Below, in pieces: positions 23,136 to 35,374 of a stretch of 64,000 bases of DNA. The translations under genes were made by a program, and so were the position numbers. The first letter of the stretch is position 1, and each line of letters opens with the position of its first letter. The DNA is from Antedon bifida (lineage: Eukaryota; Echinodermata; Crinoidea; Comatulida; Antedonidae): assembly GCA_963402885.1 (NCBI GenBank), contig OY727095.1, positions 31,253,001-31,317,000 on the forward strand. The letters run 5' to 3'. The notes under the pieces were generated by a model that was not told where the DNA came from, did not search any database, and saw nothing but the letters and a program-made list of their open reading frames with translations.

Positions 23136-24802
23136 CTCAACAGTATCTCTGGATTCTTTTTGGCCATTTCTTCCGGCCATTTCGTCTGCCCTTATACAAT
23201 GATTTCAGTTAAAGACAGAACCTAAATTCATTTTGAATCATTGCTTTATTTAGTTTTGTCACATTTAATACTCCAAAAGATCCATGATGAATTGTTGCCA
23301 ATACAGAACATATTTCGGATCATTTCGGATGTTGATAAACACTCGCCAATTTATGTTTTATGGACAGGCAACACTACACATGCCTCATGTAACAGGTATT
23401 GTTTTGCAAATTTATTGTATTGCAAATGGGTGAAATCGGATCATAACGTTGTATTTCCCATTGGGAGTCAGACTTTAAATACAAGTGTTCACTGTCCTTT
23501 CACTGTAACATTTACTATTTATGTTCAATTTGTTGCAAAGTTGAGTTACTTCAAGATTGTATGTAGAACTTTGATTTAAGATTCAGCTTCTGATTAATCA
23601 ATAGTCTGTTAAGCCTATTTGCCACCGTTAGTTTGTGTGCATGCGTAGAGAGGGATTTGGAAGATTGAAACATGAATACGCATGCGTATAAGCTGACGCT
23701 TTCGATTCGCGCGTAAAAATTCGCCTAGTGCAAAATCGGCTTTATGTCAATACTGTAGTAGGCTTATTTATTATAATTTTACAAAATGTTCAGATTAGTT
23801 GAAAGGTTCATCTGTTTATGTTGGCAGCTCTTTTGATGCCGTCTAACCACCACATACGGAGTTCTCCAGATGTAATGTAATGATGCCTGGAATTTGCACG
23901 TTTTCTGAATCATCCCTTGGATCTACAATAATTTCTCCCAGTTGCATGAAACTTTTTTGTAACAGTTCTCAAGAAATCAGGTAGAATTATAAATGATATT
24001 TCTAGCTGAAACTGTGTTACTTTGTTTTACTTAAATATTCACTTTATATCACTAAAAGCCAATCGAAAAGTATATAATATAACTTTCACAGTTCACCTTG
24101 AGTTTGTAATTATTCTAGCACTTTTGGATGTTATGCACTGTGATAATATAATGTGGTTCTACATTAAATTATTTTACAGAAATAAGATATTAACATTTTG
24201 TCTAACATCTTTTTCGTAACATTTATTAATTAAACTTCGCACAGATAAGGTGTCTGGTTTATTTTTTTTTACATACAGTAGTACAAACTGTCTTGCAGTA
24301 ACTTTGGTATAAAGTGCAATACAAAATTAATGGAAAAACCTGATAAATATCGAACGAACTTCACGATATCTAACAGACTAAAGATATCTTCATCTCACAT
24401 CAAAGTTTTGTGCGGTAGCCAAATGTCTTGTAACACTATAACATTGCCACCCTTATGTGAATTTAGATGTTAACAATAGTAATTGCTTTGCGTTTAGTAC
24501 TCTGGTCTATCGAGATATAGTTGGCAAGGAGTCTTCCAATCTATGCCAAGACGACTCTTAACATTGTTGTGGCATCATACAATCATTGTTGATCTTTGAA
24601 TTCGAAGAATAATAATCGAATTTTAATTTTGAAATGATTTATGTCTGTAATAATGAATGTTTCCAACAGTATTTATGTACTTTATTATATGTTTAATAAA
24701 ATGTAACTAGTCTTGTAGTCTACTGAACTTACGTTTGTTGGCATTCGGAAAACCATTGCCCACGCATTACGTGGTGGCAAAAATATAGGCCAATGTTACG
24801 TC

Positions 24803-25300
24803 GTAATTCCTGACGCACTTTGTAGTACCTGACGCACTTTTGTAATACCTGACGCACTTATGTAATATCTGACGCACTTTTGTAATACCTGACGCACTTT
24901 GTAATACCTGACGCACTTTTGTAATACTTGACGCACTTATGTAATACCTGACGCACTTTTGTAATACTTGACGCACTTATGTAATACCTGACGCACTTTT
25001 GTAATACCTGACGCACTTATGTAATACCTGACGCACTTTTGTAATACCTGACGCACTTTTGTAATACCTGACGCACTTTTGTAATACCTGACGCACTTTT
25101 GTAATACTTGACGCACTTTTGTAATACCTGACGCACTTTTGTAAACTGACGCACTTTTGTAATACCTGACGCACTTTTGTAAACTGGCGCACTTTTGTAA
25201 ACTGACGCACTTTTGTAATACCTGACGCACTTTTGTAAACTGACGCACTTTTTTGTAATACTTGACGCATTTGTGTAATACCTGACGCACTTTTGTAATT
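24803..25300. repeat. Tandem satellite, 20-bp period
   Basis: About 25 head-to-tail copies of CCTGACGCACTTTTGTAATA, with a 17-bp variant (AACTGACGCACTTTTGT) clustered near 25145-25250. The minus strand has no stop in any repeat phase, so 20-bp units give overlapping frames of about 115 codons that cycle through SASGITKVRQVLQKCVRYYK. These frames are a by-product of the repeat. Confidence 0.95.
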
Positions 25301-28300
25301 AATACAGTTACCGCAATTTGTTATCAAGTTGTTGCACTTTGTAATAAATTGAGCTGTCGTGCTTCAGTAAAACTACCTATTGCAAGTGCAATGATTAAAG
25401 TGCGATGTAGGCCCTAACACACTGAACACACGGCTTTTGTGAACAAACTAAAATTCAGTTTAGGAACTGTTTCAAATTAAAATGGTATTAAAACAAAAAT
25501 TATTTTTGGGATTCGGTGGACATATCGCCGAAGGTCTATCAAACTCAAAATTCTTCTTAGTATATAAATAACATTTGCGCTATTTTTACAGATAACGTTC
25601 GTGATAATGATGAGTTTTTAAAAATGTACAACCTTGTAAATCAAACGCGCAATGTCAATTACCTCTGACAGACGTATCGTTCTAATCGAATTATTTGATA
25701 ATGGAACATTACAGCGCTCACCACGCCATTCTTGACCATCGTTTGTCGCCTTTTTAATTTTCTAGGTCGCAGACAACTGATGAAACGCGTTGGGCACTTT
25801 TTTTTCTTGGAACGTTTGGAATAAAATAGATTAAAAAGTTGTTTTCCTGCGTGTGTGGATCTAGTACAGTCTATGCTGCTCATCTTTCACTATCTTGTCA
25901 TCATCAATTAATGTAGACACACTATATGGTAGAGTGATGATTGAAAATTACACCAGTTGATGTGAAACAATAAAATAGGCCTGTATTTATGTAGCCTTAT
26001 CTTATAAGGTTAAATAAGTTTAATATTTTGCCTTTATTTAATCTACTTATTAGTTCATATAGTCTTACGCTGGTTTCTACGGGCACCCGGAGATTCAGAC
26101 GTGCGAGAAACAGATGTGGAGAAAACTGGAATCGTAATCCTCAACTGCTCTATGATGAGGGTTAGTTATTTTTATACCTCCATGGTTAGATAATATAACT
26201 ATACTATTGAATAATATAATCAACGTCACTGTTGTCATCCAAAATCACCAATTAAGTAGAAATGTAAGTAGGTAAGTTGTCGTCAGATGAGCGGCGTTCT
26301 TTGTAAGAAATATTTCTTGTTTTAGTCTCTTTTGTTGCTTGAACCACCACTTGTATTCATTCATTCAACATCATTTATACAAAGTAAATCAGTAATATTT
26401 TGTAGAAAAATGTTTAACACGCATTTCAAACTGACACATCGCTAGTGTTGTCCCGACTCGTAACCTTCCCCCTTGTTCGATTTGCAAGTTCACATAACTT
26501 GAAGAGGAAAATATACATTTTTATATAACACCTAAATAAATTTCTGTCATTTGATTGGACGATTGTGGGTCACATGGCGTGCTATTGTACGCACTATACA
26601 CCATTTACCATTAGGCCTATATTAACTGTTTAATTTAACTTGTTTCGGATGCCACTATTCGATGGTAGTTTTGATGATTCAAATTGAGTGACTCCATGTC
26701 TTATTTGAGCCCCGGAAGGTAACGCCCAAGCCAAGCCCCATTTTACTCGCTGCTAACAACCCACTGTGTTGCTGTATAGTTTAAATGTTTCACCGATTAG
26801 CCTCTAAATTATATGAAAACGATAACGATCTGCAGCTGTTTATTATACCATTACCCTAATGTCAAGTTCGTTTGTGTTTCCTCGTTGAACGGTGTTTCTT
26901 CTTTATTACTCCTCCAGTTTAAAAAAAAATATAGTAACATTCTTATTGAATAAGTTTTAATTAACCAACATTTTTTTTTTTGTAAAATAAGAAATTACTC
27001 ACAAGCGTTGGCGTTTCCTCTTTAAATAGTGTTTTATTTTATTATTAATACAGTTAGTTTTATTACTACAGTAAAAATGCTTTTTTAAAAACAAGAAATT
27101 GCTCGTGGCAAATCATTGTGTTTCTGCATTTAACAGTATTTTATTTAAAAGTTAAAAGCAAATTTTATTTTAATATGCTTTTTATCTACCGAGTGCTGCT
27201 TTTGCATGTCATAACCCAGTGTTTGCTCCCTTTTATCTAAATTAGATTGGATCTAAATTGTAAAGTTTAAAGGCTAGCTGCAGACAAAACATTTTTATTG
27301 ATCATACATTCCAATAATTATCGATCTATAATTTCCCCGTATGTTTCATTTTCGTTCTATAGCAAAAGGTATCCACCGTATACCAACCATCTTTTTTCAC
27401 TTTCTTTAGAGAGTTACCAGATATTACATTATGTTAAACTACTGAAAAAAAGTCTGTCTGGTTTTTATAGCAGAATTTTGCCAAATTTTGTATTTGAACA
27501 TTTTAAGGTAAATTCATGTTTTCTCGTCATGATTTATGTTACACATATTTGATTTATACAGTTAACCAAATATTATATTTAAATGTCATGCCTGTACCCT
27601 GAGCTTTAGCCACTTAGTATAACATATTAATTGGAAAGCACAGTAAGTACGATGTCACCTTTTCTGTCGTCGAGAGACAATACAATGCTTTAGCAATGTA
27701 CTGTTTAACCATCGAAACAATCGGTGACTTTATAAATACATTGATGTGGTTTGACAAACGTTTCTAAATGACCACAATTTAATTAAACGGTATATCTGTT
27801 TCCACATTTTTTGTGGTGTCCGGGGTGGTCATCAACCACAGAAATCATTCATCTTGGGAGGTGTTAAATCTACTTTAATGACCTATTTCAATCGGAAACA
27901 AACCAAATTTAAAATGATTAGATTAAACTAGTATTTTTACTCTAATTCAATTCAATTTCTTTGTTTTCGGAAATATTTCATTCATATCAACAAACGTACA
28001 AACACAAAAAGAAAATTCGCAAACTCTAAGCTTAAATATATAGGATCGGATACTTCTCCCTCTACAATACATTTTTGAGTATAATGTTTGTAAACACAAG
28101 CAACAAGAATATTACAACTATTCAACATACGTTGCATGAAACTAGTGTAAATATAGTAGTATAATTTAGTACTTTCAACTATTTTTGTTGTATAAAAGAA
28201 TATATAAAACATCGCAATATGCAAACAGTTGTGCATTTAATTTTAAATTAATAATTTTGTTGATATAGAAATAAAACGCCGTCAAACCTACCAAAATAAT

Positions 28301-31300
28301 AATTTTTCTAGCTATTTTTTGCTTTCGGCTAGTGTTAGGCCTAAAACTTTGACTTAAACAGTGTTTTGCAAGGTAAATGTTTGAATATTGCGTTTTTCCC
28401 CGTTACGTGGGAAGTGTGTCGAACCATTCTGAAGAAGGCATTTAGGGATGTCGGCAAATTTAATAAACGTCTCCGTATCGTGGAATGTTCACAAAAACAA
28501 ATGATCCGTAAAGGAAACTGTGTTATTAATATCACGTCGTATAAAATGTAATGGTTATTGACTAAGGAATTTGTTTTTGATTTAACAACGAAATTGATCT
28601 TTAATTATATAACACCCCACTCAAGATACCTGGGTTACATGACAATGTTTTCTGAATGTCAATGAACCGGCATGAACTGGAAATAGTGAAATAGTCTTAT
28701 TAGCAAAATAGAGGTAGGCCCCTATAAAGTATCGAATGTAGGCGTAATTGTGATTGTCAACGCCTTAAAGGCCAATGCACATTTTGAATTTGGTTTCGTA
28801 AATCTACCGATAGCCACTAGGCCTAATTTTCAAAAAGTTTTAATATTTACTTATTGAGGTCACAGTGTGAACCCAGTTTGCTCCTCTGTTCCGCTACGTG
28901 GAATAAGGAATTCCAACGATATCGTGATTTATTACCTGGGTTGTGCGCACTAAATTACTTTAAAAAGTAACTCGTAATTTAAAAGTACAATACAATAAAA
29001 GCACGAATATGATAAGGGGGAAATAGACGCTTGACACAAAATATTCAACCTGGCGATGTTCCTTTTGTAAAACAAACTTCTAAATAGGACTTGCACCTGA
29101 ATTATATTTTTAACTTATTTGTATCTGTACTCCATTTTTATATATTTGTATACATTTTTATCTTTATATAATGTATTTGTAATAATTGCATTCAATTTGA
29201 CATTTGTTTTATGTGGTTTTTATAATATTACAAGTGAAATAATAATATGTTAATGCTGTGAGTATAGAGAAATCCTAACGTTTGTTCATAATCAGAAAGA
29301 AAAAGGCTTAGGCCTAAATACAATCAATGTATTAATGAGACCCTGATGTATCCCCTTAATAATATCTACTATATTATTTAAGTTGTTGAAGGTTCGTAAA
29401 TAGAGGTCCTATATAAACACTAAACTATATAAGTTTCCTGTTTGCGATCTGTGTATGGCGTCTGAAAGCGTTGGCATGTCAGGAATGTAATTTGCATACC
29501 ATGTGGTTCTGTTCTAATGCCTGTGACATGGGCGTCGGAAGAAACTTTCATTTTGTAACTGGAAAACGCTATTTTTGAAAATTACAATTAAATATGTAAG
29601 TACATTGATGCCTCATTTTTATTCGATAGTTATTAAAACGATTGTTGACGAAATGCGGTATATCAAGCAGCATTAAACGTAGACAATTAGATGTAGACAA
29701 ACACGTTAGTATGGCGTTCCTATTCAATAGAGTTGTAATTTAAATAGTGTCTTCATTTCAATCAATGTAATGGAATGCGATGAAATAGTGTTGAAGATAT
29801 GATATTTATATATTTCAGGGGTTCTTCTGTGATTAGCAACCAATGATCTTATGTAGTCCGGAGACGAAGATATTCCTAGTTTCGGAACCTCGCACCACTT
29901 GTATCTGGGGGTAGAAGTTATCTAGAATACCAAATTAACTCCTACACCTATATCTACCACGTTATTAGAATTAATCCCACCGGGTTCATAATTTATTCTT
30001 CCGCTAACCAAAGCTAACCAAAAGGACCGTCCTCGGGTTATTTTCCTGCTTAACAAGACATTTGATGGGATGACAATAATCGCGTCCAGAAGTTCTTAAA
30101 TTGAATAACTTACAAAAATAAATAATTGTACAGTATATCGAAACTCCCACACTTATATGAAGAAAAAAGCGTAAGTTTAAGCAAATAAGGTGTGTAATTG
30201 ACGGTACGGCAGGAAATGAAATATATGTTCTTGCATATAATAACTTGATTATTCTATAATCTCACGTACACCTAAAAGTATGATCACAGCCGGTAGCTAT
30301 AGTTTCGACGATCGTGCTTAACGTGTAAGATGAAAGAGCTGGACATGCTGGGACCAAATGCTTCGGTATTGCAGGTACAGACACACGGGAACCACATAAT
30401 ATTAAATAAAGTTCGTTAAAATATCATAATTAAATAGTTATGAACTATGAAATTCCATGGTTTTCTGTCGCTATAACCCGGATTTGAATGTTACAGATTA
30501 CATTATGGCACACACATCCATATTTATATTCATTTGCCAAATGAAATATTACATTTGAAACGACAAATCTGCCTGTTTTTGACGGTACATGCGTACAAAT
30601 ATCTGGAGATAAGTAAAGATAAATAGACATGAGTAACTTAATAATCGTTGCTGTAAATAAAATTGCTATTTGTCCCGTTATCTATATGGAATTAGTATTT
30701 TTTTAATTTTTTGTTTGCAGAATTTTGGAAGCAGAATGAAACATCAATTGTAAAGAAATAACATTCACCTGCAAGTATATGGACCGACATGGTAATCGAA
30801 AAGGTCTTGGTTTTCTAGATCTTAGTTTTCTAGACACCCAGATTTTACATTTAAAAGGGAACAAAACATACAGGCAGTTTAATTTTTTGGGGGTTTTTTT
30901 TCAGAAAAAGAAAAAATATTGTGAAGAAGCAAGTATGGTTTGGAACAAGGCAATATGACGTGAATTACAGGTAAACAAGACAAACTGACTGGAGTTTTAA
31001 GATATTACTTACAAAAATGAAGATGATAGTTACCGCCCTCTATAGCATTATTTGCACATTTATATAAATATAAACTTCTAACAAGTTCTTTATTTTATCT
31101 TTGACGTTAATTTGTCGATTTTAGAAATATTGTTGAATGTGGTAATCACACACCTGCGCTTAAACACGTCGGCTTCCTTTTGATCTTCCAAGTGAATTAT
31201 CAATTTTAATGATTTTTACAGGTGGAATGACTAATTTAAAATCACCATGATACTCATTCATAAATTAGACTCGGATTCACACGATTAAATATCAATAATA

Positions 31301-32741
31301 CAAATGTACACAATGAAACAGACAATATCTCTACAAATATTTTCGTCAGAACAGAAACATTATTTATTACGCGTATTAAATAATGAGATTCAGATAGATA
31401 AGTTTATAAGTAAACTGATGAAATATTTAAATTCAACTACAGTATTACAATTCAGTATAAGTTAGCACTTTCTGGAGCGCGATGTTAAACAATGATATGA
31501 AATACAAGCGCTTATTTGTTGTTCTTAATTCTGGTTATATCTATATTTTATCCAAAACTGGTATTTTATATAATTGATAAAATAACTTCCGGCAAAGTTA
31601 AATATTTTTTGTTTTTATAGTAGACTGTTCTTCTGTTTACATTTTGTACAATATTTGCTAACAAACTTTTGTTACGAGCAAATGATGTATCGGTTTATTT
31701 TGTGACTAAAAGTGTGTGACTGCAGGGCAAACCCCCAGTTTACTTTTAACATGTCTATCAAGGATTAAATACAGAAAAACAAACATAACACATCCCAACA
31801 TCAGTCAATCAAATACCTTAGTTAATAAAACATGCAATAATGTGTTGAATTTAGCGACCAGCATTCGGTCATATAACCTGATGTTTTAGACGAGTTTCCC
31901 CGGGGGAGAACGCTCCCAACTGACTTCATTCTAGCGTTGTGTAAGCTATTTTACTTCCTTCCTAAGCTTCAATTCTTTCTAGATCATTACACATGATTCG
32001 ATTCTTTCGTTCTATTCAACTTCAGGTATATTCCCAGGAGATTGTTCAAAGCATACTTTACCATGAAGTTCACCGTTGTTGCTAACAGCAGTTTTTATAT
32101 ATTATAAGAAACGAGAAGACAATCGGCTGGAAAATACAAACATTTGCACAATGGCAAATCCTATTATTTATAATCACGTCATTTAGTTCAATAAGACTGA
32201 GATAAATAAAAGTTATATTATTGCAAAGACGAATACAGAGTAAATTGAATTTCGAACTTTATTTCGAAGTTTATAATATCATAGGGCCCAACATTACACA
32301 TGTATTTGCCTTTAAAGATACATATTAAAATATATGAAACGTTTAAAAATGTGATAAAATATATGGCTTGAAAATGAAGTTATGCACTTTTCACTTTTAA
32401 AACGTACACTAAATATATAGACTCGTCCATTTATTCAGAGAGGGGTAACAGGACAATATATTTCAATATTAAATCCTATAAAGTATACTCAATCGTTCAA
32501 ATGTTTATTCGCCAATAAGAAAATATTGAATTCTGAATAAATTTATGTTGCTACATTTGGAGTGGTACATATTAATCAAGTATACAAGGAATAAACTATT
32601 AATGGTAGTCTGCTAATTAATGGACTGTTCCATAATTGGCTGTCAATCTTGAAAAGGACAGGTCACTTGAGGTGGGACTTTCGTTCGTAACGCCTGTTTC
32701 TTTTGTTGCACTCAAATTTCAGTCCCCACCTCCCATATTAG

Positions 32742-32749
32742 TGACGTCA
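32742..32749. promoter_or_regulatory. Consensus CRE (TGACGTCA) upstream of Slit
   Basis: A perfect palindromic cAMP-response element lies 429 bp upstream of the Slit start codon, in a locally GC-richer patch that also carries CACTTGAGGTGGGA at about 32668. CREB/ATF-family binding is the established meaning of this octamer; function here is inferred from position only. Confidence 0.45.
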
Positions 32750-33000
32750 TACCGAATGCTGCCAAGAACGACCGATGTTAGTTATTATTAAACATACAAG
32801 GAACAGATGAGCAAAGAAGTGCGTGCGAGTCACAATACACGTTTAGTCTATTTTAATATTTTCGTACAAGGATATCACACTAATTAACCGACTAATTAGT
32901 AGGAGAAATCGACTGTTTTCGTGGACTTATATACCTGGAATTATTATACTTTCCTGCTGCGATGCTTCACTTGAAAATAAACACTTTATGAGACAAGACA

Positions 33001-33008
33001 TATAAAAG
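33001..33008 (+). promoter_or_regulatory. Candidate TATA box of Slit
   Basis: TATAAAAG lies 163 bp upstream of the Slit ATG. Transcription starting about 30 bp downstream would give a 5' leader of roughly 140 nt. Slit could also use an upstream promoter with a spliced leader, since a TCGCAG acceptor-like site occurs near 33120. Confidence 0.35.
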
Positions 33009-33170
33009 AAAGTGCGATATCTTGGCAAAACATTTTTATTTTGCGATTTACTTTGGAGGTGAACTTATTGGAGTTTCTCAAATCTTGTATATTATCAACT
33101 TGTATGCTGCGTATTGTCGCAGTAAAACACTTGGAATTATTTTTCTACCTTTTTGGATATACTTTTCACA

Positions 33171-33346
33171 ATGGATAATAGAAGCTTAACATCTCTTAGG
33201 ATTATTTTTTTACTTGTTTTATATTTTGTCGGAGTAAATTCTGGACGATGTCCGGATAAGTGCGTTTGCAATGGACCTAATGTTGACTGCAGTCATTCCG
33301 GACTCACACGTGTTCCTCGTGGATTACCAATAAATACTGAAAAATT
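33171..33346 (+). CDS. SLIT: Slit, first coding exon: signal peptide and LRRNT cap
   Basis: Slit is a large secreted glycoprotein that binds Robo receptors and steers axons and migrating cells. This exon encodes 58 residues. The start ATG at 33171 has A at -3 and G at +4 and is followed by MDNRSLTSLR and a hydrophobic core IIFLLVLYFVGV, a typical signal peptide ending near NSG. An upstream TTG in frame at 33153 is not needed. The mature start RCPDKCVCNGPNVDCSHSGL has the C-x3-C-x-C-x6-C pattern of an LRRNT cap, and TRVPRGLPINTEKL matches the VP..LP.NTE.L of Slit LRR domain 1. The exon ends in phase 2 before GTAAGT. In Slit the cap is followed by four LRR domains, EGF repeats, a laminin-G domain and a cystine knot, all downstream. 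Confidence 0.93.
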
Positions 33347-34942
33347 GTAAGTTCAAAATTATGGTAACTGGTTAAAGATTTAATTAGTAATATAATATTT
33401 TCAAACGTGTAGATATTTTGTTTCTATTGTATAATAAAGTTGTTTCATATAGACGATCATTTGTGATGGTACCGCAAAGAAACAGTACTATCGTAATTCG
33501 CCTTTCTAATTTTTGTCATAATTCTAGAAAAATCATTTCAACCTTGATGATGATAGACCATGGAAGAATTAGGCCTATACAGAGTAATACAATAACATGC
33601 ATAAACCATGCAATGCATGTCACTCCAATAAAACAAATTAACATGTGTGTTATAAAAAAACATATAACAGTTACATGCTTGAAGAATACGCAGCAACTTT
33701 GAGATAAACTACAAATTTGTTAAAGCCTTCGTTTGTCCATGGATAGGCTATATGATGTTCTAACCAGGGAGTTGTAAAATAAGCAACTCCCTGTTCTAAC
33801 CAACATGACCAAGGCGTTTTAATTATGTAATAAGTTCTACTAGATGCTGTGACGTAGTGATTGAGGTATGAGACGTACCTGGGACCGTTTTAGTAGGCGC
33901 TAAATTCCTGAGTTTGATTAATGATATCTTAAGGAACAGATAAGATCAGAAAGTTTGTTTCGCTAAAAAAGTACTAAACTATTGCACTCCCCGGTAGAGA
34001 AACGATCTTTATTTGGAATTTAACATTGAAGAAACTATAGATCTATTTAGGCCTTTTAAAATTAGAAACAGGAACGGACTTGGTTACAATACGAAAAACG
34101 ATCTTCATTTGGAATTCAAAATTGAAGAAACTTAGTCCTATACTTATTTGAAAATAATAATCTATATCAAATTAATTAGCGCAAATTAAATTATTTAATA
34201 AGATGATAGAATGTCGTTGAACTCATCCTAAATACGGATTTACTCTGGTTACTAAAACGAAACTGGTTAAAATACTAATTTAAAAAGGTTATAGCAACTT
34301 TTAGATTTTTACACTTAGATCTTGGAATCATGTTATCGCTAACCACTGTTTTGAGTATCTTCATCATTTTGTAATTTGTACGGGTTTACACGTAAAGTCA
34401 TGGTGGAATTCGGTACATTTTTATTTCTTAAATGTATCCCAATTTCGTATGAATGATTAATTTGTCTACATTCGGTCGAAGAGCTAATACCAACATGTTT
34501 ATATGTTTCTCATATCTTTACTATATTCAAGTGTTGAGGTATAGGAAGGCCTAAATGTATAAATATTGTCCTATCTGAGTCCTTTCTTAAATTCGTCCAT
34601 AAAAATTCCTGTTGAAGTTATTAACACGCATGGTAAGTTATTTTTTATGTACAGTACAGTGTTTCTTGGTGTAATTTTCAATACATTCATTTTATGTAAG
34701 GTCATATAAAGGTGGGGAGACAATAAGTTGAAACAGTGAAGATTTATGTTTACCCCTAGTATTGTAACACTTTTAACTCGAGAATTTAGACGAATAATAA
34801 AAAACAGTGAGCATTAAACAAACGTTGTCATCTTGTTTCATGCAACAGGATTAACTAAACAGTGTATCTAATCTAATTCTCTAATTTTATGTGCACGATC
34901 TTAAATTTATTTAAGCACTATTGTGATCTATTTTTTCCACAG
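33347..34942 (+). other. Slit intron 1, about 1.6 kb
   Basis: Donor GTAAGT at 33347, acceptor TTTTTTCCACAG ending at 34942. It includes a 27-bp hairpin flanked by 9-bp direct repeats (33757-33801) and TAGGCCT words near 33572 and 34050. A 94-codon frame at 33418-33702 is intronic, with no recognisable domain. Nothing else stands out. Confidence 0.85.
33757..33801. repeat. 27-bp hairpin insertion flanked by 9-bp direct repeats
   Basis: GTTCTAACC (33757-33765) and GTTCTAACC (33793-33801) flank AGGGAGTTG-TAAAATAAG-CAACTCCCT, a perfect 9-bp stem with a 9-base loop. The layout looks like a minute insertion with target-site duplication, but could also be a templated fold-back event. Confidence 0.8.
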
Positions 34943-35014
34943 AGATCTATCGTGGAACAACATTACCAAAATACTCAGGGGCGATTTTGCAGACTTGAGG
35001 GACCTCCGATTCCT
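34943..35014 (+). CDS. SLIT: Slit, coding exon 2 (LRR 1 of domain D1)
   Basis: This exon is exactly 72 nt and encodes one leucine-rich repeat. With the split codon from exon 1 it reads LDLSWNNITKILRGDF then ADLRDLRFL. The human SLIT counterpart has LDLNGNNIT and a DFAGLRHLRVL ending, so both the LRR consensus (LxLxxNxI) and the F-x2-L-x2-L tail are present. The acceptor is CCACAG, the donor GTGAGT at 35015, and phase is 2 at both sides. Confidence 0.93.
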
Positions 35015-35302
35015 GTGAGTATTTTCCGACATAATAAATTATGATTTATATGGGCTATAATAATAAATATTATTCAACATATTGTTTATTGTTAACTGTC
35101 ACCAGTTATGTGTCATGTAGGCCTACCTATAGATGTATAGGTCCGTCCTACACCAAACCAAAAAAGTCCCCATCAGAGTGACGTACTACATCCCATGGTA
35201 CCATTAGTTGGTCGTCTCCATATTAGCACCCATAATTACCCTGTAGTACAGTTTTATCATATTCAGTTCTCAATTTGTTTCTTCTTTTTGTATTTCTAAC
35301 AG

Positions 35303-35374
35303 ACAAGTGATGCATAATCAACTTGCTAGTATTGAAAGAGGTGCGTTTTCTGACCTTGTCTCCGTCGAAAGAAT
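35303..35374 (+). CDS. SLIT: Slit, coding exon 3 (LRR 2 of domain D1)
   Basis: A second 72-nt, phase-2 exon after a 288-bp intron. The translation QVMHNQLASIERGAF then SDLVSVERM corresponds to the human QLMENKISTIERGAF and QDLKELERL segment, the most conserved stretch seen in this window. The acceptor is TTCTAACAG and the donor GTAAGT at 35375. The LRR lies in domain D1; Robo binding in the family is by domain D2, further downstream. Confidence 0.93.

Larger units (their letters stand above)
21820..33000. other. Intergenic region between ZCCHC4 and Slit
   Basis: About 11 kb separates the ZCCHC4 stop codon from the Slit promoter area. It contains the 48/51-bp minisatellite (21939-23135), a 14-bp palindrome ATACGCATGCGTAT at 23676, the 20-bp-period satellite (24803-25300) and otherwise fairly unique AT-rich DNA. 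Five TAGGCCT words occur between 25.9 and 29.4 kb. Isolated splice-like signals at 26161, 30375, 30720, 30904 and 30971 could mark untranslated exons of Slit or an unknown transcript. No ORF has a recognisable product, including those at 23241, 25659, 27298, 27982 and 28341. Confidence 0.7.

Noticed and set aside
24767-25327. Three minus-strand frames of 69-117 codons
   Set aside because: They are phase-shifted readings of the 20-bp satellite and not independent proteins.
28341-28551. Overlapping sense and antisense frames of 61-64 codons
   Set aside because: No domain, no splice context and no repeat structure. The length is within chance for this composition.
33418-33702. 94-codon frame in Slit intron 1
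   Set aside because: It lies between confirmed Slit exons, has no recognisable domain and starts from a non-ATG codon in AT-rich sequence.
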